DNA of 64,000 nt from Cucumis sativus (taxonomy: Eukaryota > Streptophyta > Magnoliopsida > Cucurbitales > Cucurbitaceae), in NCBI RefSeq assembly GCF_000004075.3, contig NC_026655.2, positions 1 through 64,000 on the forward strand, read 5' to 3'. The translations under genes and the position numbers were made by a program. Under the pieces are notes generated by a model. The model had not been told where the DNA came from, did not search any database, and worked only from the letters and a program-made list of their open reading frames with translations. Shown here in pieces: positions 23,861-36,700 of this stretch (position 1 is the stretch's first letter; each line of letters opens with the position of its first letter).

Positions 23861-23976
23861 TTATATACTGAGAGAAGAGGGATTAGGATTTAGGGTTTTT
23901 CATGCCACTACCAAAAACATGAAGTTTGGGCTTCAGTAAGATTGGGCTTAGTTCTTTAAAAGCCTTTAACGGCCCA
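23861..23976 (-). promoter_or_regulatory. P1 gene promoter: TATA, telo-box and site II elements
   Basis: Read on the minus strand upstream of the start at 23761: TATATAA at 23867-23861, a telo-box AAACCCTA at 23898-23891, and three site II-type elements (GGCCCA at 23971-23976; TGGGCT on the plus strand at 23943-23948 and 23927-23932). Telo-box plus site II (TGGGCY) is the known co-regulation signature of plant ribosomal protein genes. The TATA position implies a 5' UTR of about 70 nt. Confidence 0.7.
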
Positions 23977-25333
23977 TTATTCTAACAATTTGCAACTAAG
24001 ATTTTGCTTGATGAGAATATTGGTAGCCGATCACAACTATTGATGAGGGTAATTTGTACTTTAGCATTAGATGCACGTTGATACGATATCTAAGCATGTT
24101 AGTCTCAAGTTTTTTGGTTGATTAGCCCTTTTAACCTCATTTTTTACTTTACTAATTTAATCCTTTTCATTCATGTTTTAACAATGCTTTCAAAATGCTT
24201 TGCAGAAATTTCATCAATTCCATTTTCAATATGGGATAGTGTTCGGTCCATTGTCACACTTCAGTTTATTTTACAATGGGTTAGTTAGTTCATTTGAAAT
24301 TTCCAACATGTACTTTTCAATAAGACATTAAGATCATTGAGGTTTCTTGTAGTTCTACTATTCTTCAAGTCATGCAATCTGACATTCCTATTTTGGTAAT
24401 TGCTCACTTTTTGTTAAAACACCTCTAAGAATCATATTGACCTTTTATTGATTCCATAATTCATTGAGGCAAAATCATGTCCTTGTTATGGCCCCATTTG
24501 TTCGGATGTAACCTCTAGAGTCTCAGAGTTCAACTTCAACATGTCTAATACTGATTAACAAACACAACAGCCCTGCCATAGGGACCCACTCTTGATGCAC
24601 TTTTGGAACCTCCATTTCAATCGAGTTCTTATATTTGTGTCATCAGACTCCGTGCACAAACTATAAATTTGATACCGATTTAGATAATTAAGCATCCGTT
24701 GGACCTCTTGAGACTAACATGCTTAGATATCACATCAACGTGCATCTAATGCTAAAGCTACTGGACGAAACCCCTCCTCTCCTTCGTGGTCATCAACGTG
24801 CATAACACGACTCTCCCATCCCCTTTATTTATCCCGATGGGCAACACTCTCACATCTTTGGTGAGATCACAACCTTATAATACAGCCACAGTATGACTGT
24901 AGGTAAACGAGCAGAGAAAGGGTGAAAACAGGAAGAAAAGAAAAATTGTCCCATTCAAGAACATTATTCCTACCAAATCCCTGGGGTAAAAAGTAAACTG
25001 AAAAGAGAAGGTTAAGGAACAACTTTATCAGATGTGGAAGTCAAAGTCTGCAAGGACAAGTGATAAACTGTTTCACAAGAAAATACAAGAAATCATCGCC
25101 TTATTGTAAGGTCTCGAATTTTTATTTTTATTTTTTCAAAGAGTCTCATCATCCAATACATAAAAATAAAAACAGAATAAAATATTTTAAAAAAATAGCA
25201 AAGGACAAAACTTCACATGGTCTTTACGCAGCAACACTTCTGTTCTCGTACTGAAAAACGTGATTATCACTATAGCATTAATTAAGCTTAGACTAATAAA
25301 GTTGTTAATCTTAATTTAAGGGGGCATATGCTT
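23977..25333. other. Intergenic region between the P1 and Tudor-SN genes
   Basis: Tail of the Tudor-SN gene faces the head of the P1 gene. Apart from the inverted repeat pair at 24059/24757 no gene or RNA is recognised. 25060-25333 should contain the Tudor-SN 3' UTR. Confidence 0.6.
24059..24757. mobile_element. 51-bp inverted repeat pair enclosing 597 bp (non-autonomous element candidate)
   Basis: The arm at 24059-24109 (starts CTTTAGCATTAGATGCACG, ends GTTAGTCTCAAG) is the reverse complement of 24707-24757, with about 49 of 51 positions matching. No clear flanking duplication is visible (GTA against CTA). The interior has no long open frame. It could be a MITE, a foldback element or a remnant of a larger element. 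Confidence 0.6.
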
Positions 25334-28300
25334 TCAACGCCGGCCACCAGCTTTTCTCACAGGACCAGCATCCTCCTCATCAGACTGAATGTCTCCATAT
25401 TGCCACATACCTCGCCGATCTGTCCGTGCTTCCTCTTGGTATACTTCTAAACTTCCAAAGGCAACTTGTCTCTCCTTGGATTCCCACTTTTTCCTTTTCT
25501 CTAGTCTAGCAAGTCCTTCCTGAAAATCCCACATGGCCCGAAAACGTATAAGCAATAGTGAACGTTAGACCACACAACATCAATAAATTCCCATTCTAAT
25601 CGAACTCCTCAGAAATCCAAAATAACAAAACTCATCCTAGTTCGTATTAGGATTACAATCCTGAGGATATTCCCAGCTATTTCTAACATCCGTATTAAAA
25701 ACTCCCAAATATCCTCTGAAAAAAAAAATTGATGAATTGCTTGGCGGACAATTCCTCTCAAATATCCTATGAACAAAAGAACTGATGAATTGCATATTTT
25801 GCGTTTCTTCTAATTGCCTTTTCCCAAATACTCCGTTTTTCTTAGTATTCTCTAATTTTTCTACTACAGTCAGGATAGTTGATTCAGATAATGAAAAAAA
25901 TGAAGTGCAAATATCTAAATCTCTATTGGAAAAGAATTATAACTGACAATTGAAACGAAATATAACAGGAAACCAACTTGAAGTGAGAAACAGGGAAATT
26001 ATTCAAACCTGAAGCATCAACGCATTTAAACTAAGCTCCGAACCAACAGCAACAAGGGTCACAATAAGAATATTCCCAGTTCCCTGCCCTTTAACTTTTC
26101 CCCCAGAAGTATCCTTTTCTTCAATTGTGGCCATGAACTCCGTTGCACCATTAAGCATGTAATCACTCAGATACTCAGCTGCTTCTTGACCGAAATCCTC
26201 ATCCAGACTAGGAACCTTGATGTGAGCAAGACTACACAGCTGAGCAAGACCAGATGCAGAAGACATAGAAGGATCAACTGGCCGGAGCCGACTGTAAGGA
26301 ACAGCCTCTTGATTTCCAAAATCTATATAGAACACTTCGAACATATCTTTCAGGGACTCGACAGCCCCTCGAGGTGTATTGATGATCTACAAACATGCGA
26401 GAAGAAAAAAGAAGACGTGTCAAGACTGAAAGAAATTATTCACCCGTGATAATTATAATATAGCCTCAATAAGCTACAGAGAACTAACTCCATTTAACGA
26501 ACTTCATAGAAGTAAATTAGAACTAGAAGTAGCAGCCTTTAAATTATAAGTACAATCTAACTGGAAAATAGCATTCCATTGTTCATGTTCTAATCAGTAA
26601 TTCATTTAGAAAGGCCAAAAATAATCACTTCAAGATTGCTTTTTCTATTTCAAAATGCAAGGAAAATGGAATACTTTAGTACTTTGTAGTCTGAGGTGAT
26701 TCCAACTGCTTTGTATCAAGTTCTCTCTATCTAAAACTTGTCCCTTCTAACTTCTTTTTCTATCTAAAACTTATGTGACCATTTTTCTGTGTCAAGATTG
26801 CTTTTTCTATTTCAAAATGCAAGGAAAATGGAATCACTTACTTTGGTAGCTTCCTAGTGTGAAGTGATTCCCACATGTTTTGTATCAAGTTTTTCTCTCT
26901 AACTAAAATTCAGTCCCTTCTAACTTCTCTCTATCTAAAACTAATACATAACCATTTTTCTGTGTCTAGATTTTTGTATCTTTCACTACTAATTGTTCTA
27001 TCCAATTTTTTGTCCCTATGTTGTTCCCACTTCATTCTCTCTTTCAATTTTAACCAATTTTCTTCCTAAATTTCGGTCTTATCTACTTTGTGTACCTTGT
27101 ATTCAGTTTTCTCCCTAAAACTGCAATTTTTTCTTCCTAATAATTTTTGTTTAGAACTTATTTTGTCAATCAACAATTCGCTGGTTCTTGAATCACTTTT
27201 AAGAACAAACATTATTCTCAAAAAAAAAAACATTCATTAAATAATTTTTTAAAATGAAACCAAACTATGAAATGATGAATAATTATAATTAAAACCCTTG
27301 ATCTAAAAACTCTAACACCAGTCTCGAATGCAGGCCCTAATTAGGCAAGCACAGGACAAGTGGACAACGATCTTCTAAAATTAACCTTCCCAACATCCCA
27401 AGAGGTCATTCAGCAAAACCTTGCAGTTCCTAAATCTCTTGGGACACCAGAGAAAAGTCAGCAACTAAAGTTTTGACGTCCAATTCCATAGAACATATTG
27501 TTTTTGTTCATCAAAGGAACAACAAACAAAACTAAGTTTAAAATAACTGGTAAAAAACCCCAAAAGGCAAAGCAGTACAATTGCAAGTTTATTCTTCTAC
27601 ACCCAGAACTCAGACCAACTACAGAAACAAAGTTACATTTAGATAAGATATGATATCTGATATCTTCAATATACTATCATAAATCATGTTTTGAACACAA
27701 TCAACAAATGAATTTGTTTGCTCCATTGTTAATGTTAATAACTATCATTCAGTAAGACTACCTTACAGATGTATGAATGTAAAAATGGTTCATATTGGAT
27801 TTTTTAATGTAAAGAAAGTTCCTATTGGATTTTAAAAGAAGGCATATTCCAAACACTCACCATTGCCCTGTTCCACGAGTTGTCAGCACTAAATTGAGCA
27901 AGGACAATATCACCTTTTTTAGGATTAAAAGCACCAATTAAAGGGACTTCTTGAAGATTCAAAGCTGCAAGTTGCTGCTGTAGAGAAGTGGCTTTTTGGT
28001 CCCCAATTGTCTGGACATAAAACTTGCCACCACCCAAAACCTCGGTGACAATTACCTGAGTGTGACAATAGAAAAGGTTAGCAACAGCAAAAAGAAAAAG
28101 TTCCTCAGAAACATCCACATCCAAGTTGCAAACCTTGAGCACTTCCTTCTGTTTGCTTTCAACAGCTGCACCATTGGACACTTCCTCCCCTTCAACATAG
28201 TTCTCCCAAATCTGCAAAGTCTCAAATCAGCATTATCTTATACAGACATGACTCATTCACATTTTTCAATGTCTAACCTTGAGTTTCTGACGCTTAGCAG

Positions 28301-31300
28301 ATCTTTCCGCTTGTTCAAGAAGGTGAGCATCAGGAATTCTATCACTGCTGAAGGAAGTTTGGATCTTTGCCAAGCCAGCCTCAACTAGAACCACTGCCAT
28401 GTTGGTCCTTGCTTCCCATAGGGATCCCAAAAAGGTTCCCGTTCTATCAACAGTTTCCACTTCAATCTATGCAAATGAACCATTTTTAGATCAATGGCAT
28501 CAGAAGAATCTACCAAAATATTGGAAAGGGAAAATACCTCCACATCTCTCTGCATTGTCTTTCGACGCATTAGGGAAATTGCTTCGTCTGAATATGGCTC
28601 ATCACGACCAGGACATCTCACACCCGAGAAAGCGAAAGCAATGCTACATGTCTCCTTTGGAATCAACAATTTGAAACGGTGACCACTGAGAACATATTCA
28701 ACAACAGCTGGAATCCTCCTCCCACTCCGGTGTAGGAATGGCAAAAAGTCTCGAGACTTTTTGGCTGGTGCCTGGAAACAAACACATGATACTTTGAATT
28801 CATTCAATAAGGTAAAATGTGTCATTAGTAACACTGGAAGGATAGAAGAAATTTAGTATAATGGATGGTAAAGTTTCTTACTGTCAAAAGGTCTGTTACA
28901 TGCATGACAGGAGGATCCTTGGCAGAATGAATTCCCTTCTTTCCAGCAATAGCACGTGATTCAGCAGCAAGAAGTGCATCATAGTAGTTTGATCTCTCCT
29001 CAAAATCACGATGCCTAATCACTGTGCCAAAACCACGTGATACCACTAGCTCACCAACATTCACCCCAGCTTGTTGTTCACTGCTGTTTTTAGCAGAATT
29101 ATCCTCGCCCTCACCCTTAGTAGAAGACAATAGGAAGACAGATCCAAAATCCATCACTCTAGAATCTGGAGGAGCAGTTGCAGGTCCATCCACCATGCTG
29201 ACTTTCCTAGAATACTCCATTTGGACTTTAACCTACAAATAGAATTGCAATCTCAAATTAAACTTCACTCCAGAATCACCAGGTACAGATTAGTAACTAA
29301 TATCATACTTGTCGACCAATAAGGCGCGTTCTCAAGAACTCTTTTGCTTCACGGGCATAAGGAGCAGGCTTCTCATCCCTACGAGGATTACCCATTTTTG
29401 GGCACCTAATACTTGATAAGTTGACACGCCTCTCTGCCAGTGGACTTCCATATGGAACTGAGTCATCAGCCACAATAATGCAATCACCACTTACAACTTC
29501 TACCACCTGCAAACCCCAAGTTAAGATGATAGAGAAAAATAACAATAATAAAAAAAAATAGAAAGGTGAGAAATAGTAATATAATAAAAACAGCAACTTC
29601 ATCTATATTAAGACTAGTTGACAAATTATTACCTTCCCCATGAAATTCTGATCATGAATTGCCTTCGAATTCGTTGGTGGAGGTACATAGTTAGCCCATA
29701 ATCTTAGCCGGGTTTTCTTCGCATGAAGCTCTGCAGCCTTCAGCCGTCGCTTGGCATCTTCTTCCATCATATTCGCACTCCACTCAACATATTTAGCTAA
29801 ACCCTGCATTTAATGTAGGGATGAAGTACTCCTTTGGATATTTTCAAAGACACATATCTCATTCAAAATAAATTAACGAACAAAAGAGAACTATGCAGTA
29901 GCTGACATAAGAAAAAGGACAAAAAACCTCAAAACTACAAATTTCAAATAGCAAAAGAAGTTCAGAAATACATTATAAAATACCACAAGAACAGTAGATG
30001 AAATATCATACTACTCTGAATCACATAAGAAAAACAGAAAACCAAGCAGTTAGCTAAACATGGAACAAAATAAACGAACTAGATATTAGCAGGACTATAC
30101 CAAGTAAGAATTGCACAAATATGTACGGTTAAGATACCCCAAAAAGATACAAAATGGCTTACATTTTCTATCAGCTCCATTGCCAGATCTTTCGCTGTTT
30201 CCCCATCAGAATAGTACACTGACCCAATCAAATTGCTAAATTTGTCAACTCCTTCCAGGACAATCCGAACCTGAAAATCCATCCTGAATTAGACCAATTG
30301 AAAGAATAATATATCAATCAGCATCAGATGACTTACATCTCTATTCAGAACACGAATCTCTGTAAAATGTTTGGCTTCTACTCCAAACGTTTCAGGAGCA
30401 ACTTCACCAGATGATGTAGAAGAGACTGCAAGCCTTTGTGCAGAAGTTAAAGTAGCTCTTGGTTCAGCTGAAACCTCACCATTATGGTCATTAGATGAAT
30501 TGTCCGTTTCAGCAACAGTGTCAGGAGGAGCCCTTCTCCCCATAGATGGGGCCTAAGGAAAGTAAAAATAAAATGAATATATTTGCTCTGAACTCAAGAA
30601 AACTTCTTCCTCATTAGCTGCTGTCATAATATTTAATATATACCTGGATTCCAGCAACGAACACCTGAACAAACTGAAACTCTGGAAGCAAGTAAACCCG
30701 AACAGTACTGCCATCTCGAACCTGCTCAACAATTCCCTCCATTGGCTTTCCTTTGTTAACAGCTAACAATCCCATGGCATCCAAGTTGCTGGGATCACCA
30801 ATGGCTGAGGGTGGTAAGTTTCTAATTGATGCCTCACTGGCACCAGGAACCTACAGAAAGCAACAAGAGTTAACATACATATTTTATACTAACATACAAA
30901 TATATTCATCAAGATATAAGACTGCAAGACATGCTAGCTTAAACATTGAACACTGCATGAAGATCGCAGCTCAAAACATTGAAACTATTTTTTGATTGAT
31001 GGTTAACATTTTAACAAGTAAAAAATTCAAAATTAAGAGTGGAGGATTGATGAAGCCCCATGAACGAAAAATTGAAATCCAAAAGTTGAACCAGAGTAGA
31101 AAGGAGAAGATCTAAAAGCCATAAGAAATAACCAATTCATACCACTCATTTAAAATTCTATTTATCCACATGAAACAAGAGCTCATATTGAACAGCCCCT
31201 TTTGATAGCTTGCTTCAGAAACTTATCAGGACAAGATGAACCAAAAAAATATAATCAATAACTTCTACAAACAAAAATTAAATATTTTGCAACACAATTT

Positions 31301-32946
31301 ACCATTTCTTTGTGCATGTGTTGTTGAGTTAAATACTCTTCAATACTTCATAGTTCAATACCACAGATAACTGCTTTGATTAGGAGGAATGAAAGTGCAA
31401 AAAAAGAAAGAAAACTCGCCAACAAGAGATGCAAGCACTCTGAACCCAAAAAATAACAACAAACAATAACTCTAAGAAAGGGCTCCTGCAATTTATAATT
31501 ATAGAGAAAAAGCAAAACAAAGTTAACAGAAAAAATAGGATCAAAACGAGCAAAATTCCAATACATCCTCAAAGATGCTCAGGTTCCTTATGAGACAAAT
31601 GTATAAAAGGACTACTAAAAAAAATTCCAAGCCAATCAAAGGGTGGCAAGAAATATTTAGATATAAAGAATTTGTTGACGAAAATCAAGAAAAAGTATTC
31701 TTCAATTCTGGGTACAAATAAACAGTAATGTACTTCATAACCTTCCTTAGTCAATGTTTTATTAAAATACACCAAAGGTTGTAACAAACAAGATTTATCA
31801 TCAAGGATATTAATTATGTACTCAAAAAGGACTTGGAGGTAACAAATTATTTATTTAATGTGGATTAGTACTTAGAAAACAAATCATATTAGTGAGTGTG
31901 AATGCAAGCATCTAAATAGTAACCTTGCTCCAACGGCCAAGACCTTGTTGCTTTGCTTGGTCTTCGAGACGCAATAGTTCTGCAAGGTAAGGACTTACTT
32001 CACCCTTCTGCTGACCTTGCTCCCTTACCTGCATATAAAATTTCAATAATAACAAGGAAAAAACCCAGATAACAAAAATGGCCAACCTAAGCACAGATTC
32101 AAAAAGCACATAACCTTTGCCCAGCCTTCAGAAACAACAAGAGCTGCAATATTCTTGTCACAAAGAAAAACTGAACCGAATTCTCGACCAATGGATGGCA
32201 CCGTATAGTCTACTCTAAATGCAACCTCCTACAGGAAATATGTACAGTTACACCCCTACAACACAAAGCATCTTCTCGACAAAATAATGTGCACATATAA
32301 CACAGTCCGTGCAATAATTGGAAAAGACTGAAATCGCTCTAGAATAACCTTTCCTATGCATAGTTTTCGCAAGTATTCTCTACTATCCCATGCAAATGGC
32401 TCATCAACACCACCTCTTCGAGCCTGCAAATGTTCAAGCATCCAAAGCAAAATAGCACATCGTTAGCATTTATTTGTACAACATAATATAACTTTACAGC
32501 TACTTAAATAAATTAAAATAACAAGAAAAATGTGGTCTCGTTAGCTATTACTTATCTCCATAACCCTTTAACATTATAAACCTCCAAAATTAAACTAAAT
32601 TTTGGTATATATTGTATACATCTGTACTTGTACATATATGATACAATAAGCCTTCATGCACACAAACAAATCATTGCACACACGAAGAAGAGACTTTGGA
32701 AGCAGAAAATGGTGAGAGAGAACTCGATAAGACAAATGATTGACTCTACAAAAAGAAGGAAGGAAATAGCGCTGATTCGCTTACCAATCTTGGAGCGATC
32801 AGAGAAGATAAAGTAATGGTCTTCTCAGGAGGGGGTCCCGGTTTGCTGCTAGCCATGGCCGTAATTACCAAACAGTCCCCTGACGGAACGGCTTTCACCC
32901 TGCCTCTATACCATCCTGTGGTCGCCCCAGCTGTTGATGATGCCAT
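25334..32946 (-). CDS. TSN: Tudor-SN (staphylococcal nuclease-Tudor) protein
   Basis: Complete gene, 16 coding exons on the minus strand: 32946-32785, 32423-32349, 32228-32115, 32028-31924, 30850-30644, 30552-30337, 30270-30163, 29803-29633, 29506-29309, 29232-28882, 28771-28538, 28466-28278, 28211-28134, 28055-27861, 26386-26009, 25519-25334. All junctions are GT-AG and every exon is a whole number of codons, giving 988 aa. It starts MASSTAGATTGWYRGRVKAV. Four SN-like domains occupy roughly residues 10-660, the Tudor domain about 780-838 (GDIVLAQFSADNSWNRAM, then FEVFYIDFGNQEAVPYSRL) and a split fifth SN domain follows to about 975. The C-terminus is GMWQYGDIQSDEED then KAGGRR. The family is cytoplasmic, binds RNA, acts in stress granules and mRNA stability, and is a substrate in plant programmed cell death. 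An in-frame extension upstream of 32946 lacks family similarity, so I start at MASS. Confidence 0.97.
26631..26972. repeat. 162-bp tandem duplication in Tudor-SN intron 14
   Basis: CAAGATTGCTTTTTCTATTT occurs at 26631 and 26793, and the following about 160 bp are repeated with drift (GGAAAATGGAAT, TGATTCC, TTGTATCAAGTT, TCCCTTCTAACTTC, CCATTTTTCTGTGTC). It lies in the large intron 26387-27860, in a T/C-rich stretch in plus-strand orientation. Confidence 0.85.
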
Positions 32947-32965
32947 CTCAACAGCTAAGATCAAT

Positions 32966-33483
32966 CTACCCACCAAAAGTACGAAATTAGAGACAAATTC
33001 AGGAGTTATTATGCTAGGAAAAACGCGGTTATTTTTTGCGGATCCCCACCACAATATTTTAAAATTAAACGGGAAAAAAGGCCCGATGCTTTATGCAAGC
33101 CAAACCCAGGAGAGAATCGCTATGATTGAAATGACAATGACAAGATCAAAGTCGACATCAAATCAAATAATTATTACAAAACAATGAGATCTCAGACATG
33201 AAAGAATGGCCAATCCATTACGACATGCATGATCACAACAACGCGATGGATTGAATTGCAGCACCGCAAATAACGTTTGTAGATCAGATCTAACAGACGA
33301 TCCAATGAATTGAAAATGTAAATTAAAACAAATAAATAGTTCAGGATGATTACGTTGGCAAGAGTAAAAGAAAGATGTTCTAGAAGATAGAGCATAAAAT
33401 CATCAATTCTAAACAGCAGAACAAGAAGATCTCGATCATGAAACATGAAAAGCACAAATGTTCGTAGTTATACAATTACATAC
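32966..33483 (-). other. Probable 5' UTR intron of the Tudor-SN gene
   Basis: On the minus strand CGTAAAC is followed by GTATGTAATT at 33483 (a good donor). TTGGTGGGTAG ends at 32966, and an alternative acceptor ATCTTAG lies about 10 bp nearer the start codon. Removing this would join a leader exon (about 33690-33484) to the 19-nt or shorter leader before the ATG at 32946. A long intron in the leader is common in highly expressed plant genes. This is inferred only from splice signals. Confidence 0.45.
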
Positions 33484-33711
33484 GTTTACGAAGATCGGAT
33501 CGGAACCCTGCCCCCGTGGATCTACAGAAATAAGGATATCAAGCGACTGTCACCTTGAATTTTTAAATAATTGATAAGATTGAAGGATGAAAGCAATGGA
33601 AACAGGGAACGGACCGAAGCCAAGATAGAATTTTTTTTTTCGTTTTTTCTTTTTCTTTCGACGATAGGCGAAGGGCGGCGGATCGAGAGACAGATTAAGC
33701 GAGAGATGAGG

Positions 33712-33720
33712 AATTTATAT
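33712..33720 (-). promoter_or_regulatory. TATA box of the Tudor-SN gene
   Basis: ATATAAATT on the minus strand, in the context GCATATAAATTCC, about 30 bp before a CT-rich leader (TCATCTCTCGCTTAATCTG). Position fits the leader exon proposed above. Confidence 0.5.
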
Positions 33721-33779
33721 GCAAGGGGACCATGAAATCGAACTTGAGAGCGCCATGTTGCTGCCCCCTGTTTTAGGTA

Positions 33780-36700
33780 TAATTACTTTCTATACCAAAT
33801 ATGTGATGGATGGAGATTCTATGTTTGGTTAAAAAAAATAAACCACAGGTTTTGATAAAATAAAGCTTAATTACGAAAAAAAAGAAAAAAGAAAAAATGG
33901 CACAAAACTTTTCAAATTTTCCAAAAGGTTTTTAGACCGTAAAAAGTTTCAAAAACGATGTATGTTAACTTTGAGTGAAAATCCAACTTAAAAATATAAA
34001 TTTTATTCAACTTTCTCTTCCTCCAAAATTTTTAATTTTTAATTTTATTTGCCTATTAACGTCGTACATTACAAACTCTCAAATAAAATATGTATTTAAC
34101 TATTAACATAGTGATAATTTGACTCATCGATCACGATCAGACTTTTTCTATTTCACTACTTATTTTTACATATGTTGTAAGAAAAAAACATTATTGTGAA
34201 ATTTTATGTTTTAACCAATATTTGAAATATCGATGTATTTGTATATATTAAAGTATTTTAATTGGTTTTTGTGAAAATATTATAAAAAAAGATAATTATT
34301 ATGAATAGGAAGAGAACTATTTACAAAATATAACAAATAAAACTTAAGGAGACTAGAATTTTGATGGATTTTACTACTTTTTTATTTTTATATAAATAAA
34401 CATGTATATTATTTATATATTAGTGTCATTTTGATATTTATGTATTGTAATTGGTTGATTTTTTTTACAATAGACATCTTGGTATTGTAATGAAAATATT
34501 GATTTAATACCAAACTCATGAAATTTTGAAAATATCAATACAAATATTGACACATGAGTGTAAATTTAAATCATGGTTTTAATTTAAAATTTTAGTTTTT
34601 ATTTTAGATGCTAAGAAATTTGGTGTAAAAATTGAATCAGAGTGTTTTTTATTTTTTTATTTTTTTTAATGGAAGAGTATTAATGAAATTTTTCAATATT
34701 TTAGATATAATTTTTAAACAGTAATTTAACTATTTTCATTATAAAAAAAAATAATTGTAAGAGAATTTTGGCCATTTTTCAAAAGTTCAAGAACATTTTA
34801 TTTGATTTTTTAGAGTTTAAAGATATTTTTTACAAATTCACCAACTTTATGAGCATTCTTATAATTTAAAATAGTTCTAACGGTAAGAATAGATTAAGCA
34901 TAAGATCACTTTTTATTTTTATTATTTGCAACTTTTGTGAGTTTATAGATATTTATGCAACAGATATTAAAGTTCATCATATTTAAACTTTTTAAGTTTT
35001 AAGGGTTTTTTTTTCTTTAATTTTAAGTTTAAGAGTATTTTTAAAATAAAACACTAATTATTTTTCTTCAAAACTAAGAGCAAATGTATTTTTTGAATTC
35101 CCTTTTTAAGTTAATGATATTTATGAAAATTTTGAAAGTTTAAGAGGTAATTACTCAATGACATTTTGTATAATCTTGCCTAACCATAAATAAAGGTTGA
35201 GAATGGAGGTCAATGATTCTTCATCTCCCTTCCTGTGGAGGAAATTTATAGGCTTCTGAATTTAGAATGAGAGCATTAATAAACCGAGATCACATTCAAA
35301 TAATAGAAATTCTAAGAATATGAAATTGGTTAAGAAAGGCTTAACAAATGGAAAGTTACCATGTATAGCAATAGGATACACCTTCTTTTTCGAATACTCA
35401 CTTTTAGAAACATTCAAGACAAGCAAGGAAAACGTAGACGGGTCACACATGATAAAACTAACATGATACTCACAAAATGACCCAAACATAATTGCATAAT
35501 CTATTATGATATATTACTATATTTTGGATCATTTACTAATGACGATGAATGATAAAATTATGTTATTATAAATTTCACATGTGTACGTTACAAGTTTATT
35601 AACGATAGTCATTGATGAAATTTATTTTATTTATTTATTTTATAAAATTATTTTAAGATTGTTTGAACACATATTTTGGCTATAGTTATTTGTAGTCATG
35701 CCCATTAGATGAAAGTAAAATAATGAAAATATAACACGTAAAGGAAATTCTATAAATGTGTTTTGTTATGGGTGAATTTTTTGTTACTCAAAAAAGTTCA
35801 TGGGTAGGGTTGTACACAAATCAATTTGAGTCAGGTTAGAGCAACTTTTTTGGATCAACTCGAATTTTCGATTTGATTACTTCTCTAATGCAACTAACTG
35901 GATAGAGTGAGCAATAACCTAACCCAACCCCCATATTACTAGGTTGGATATGGTCTTTTAGTTTAACCAACTAAAGAGATGTGTATTTGACCAAAGTTGA
36001 AGGCACGATGATGGCTATCTTGCGATCAAAAGACATTGTCGAGACAGAGCAATGATTGACTACGTAGTAAATGACAACCAAAATTGAGAGAGGAGAGGCG
36101 TGACTGGTGAATGTAAGAGAAAGACCGGTCGTCGACGAAAGAAGGGGAAAGAGTTACAAAAAAAAACATGGGAGACAAAGAATGGCAAAAGTTGGAGAGA
36201 TATACAAGAGAGAGAAAATGAAAGAGAGATGTCAGCAAGCAAAAAGTTGAAAAACAAAAGAGAAGTGAAAGGGTTATGCAATTGAAAAGGTGGAATGAAA
36301 AAAGAAAACCTTGAATTATAGTATATAAATTCGTTATATTTAAAGTCGATTTGATTCCGTTTAACCCAAATCTTACGAACCTGTGAACCAAACTAAATAT
36401 GATGATTCTTCATAATCTCAAACCAAATCAAACCGAAAGTTTCTCAAAGCCAACGATTTGGATTGGGTTGCTCAAGTTGTTTGTTTTTTAACACAACTAC
36501 TCATGGAATAGCCTAAGAGAGCTTAGAGAGAGTTCAAGAGAACCAATGAGGGGAGCTTATATGAACCTATAAGAGAGCTCAAAATAAGTCTATGAGAGAG
36601 CTAGCTCACGAGACAGCCCAAGATAGTTTAGAAAGAGTTCGGTGGGACCTATGAGGTGAGCTTAGAGGAAAAGGAACATAGAAGAAACTGAATAGGGTTT

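Noticed and set aside
32947..33054. In-frame N-terminal extension of Tudor-SN (MWWGSAKNNRVF...)
   Set aside because: It crosses the probable leader-intron acceptor and has no similarity to the conserved Tudor-SN N-terminus, which starts MASS.
36026..36391. 121-codon minus-strand frame in the SDR/Tudor-SN spacer
   Set aside because: Low-complexity Phe/Leu/Ser composition, no recognisable motif, no splice or promoter context.
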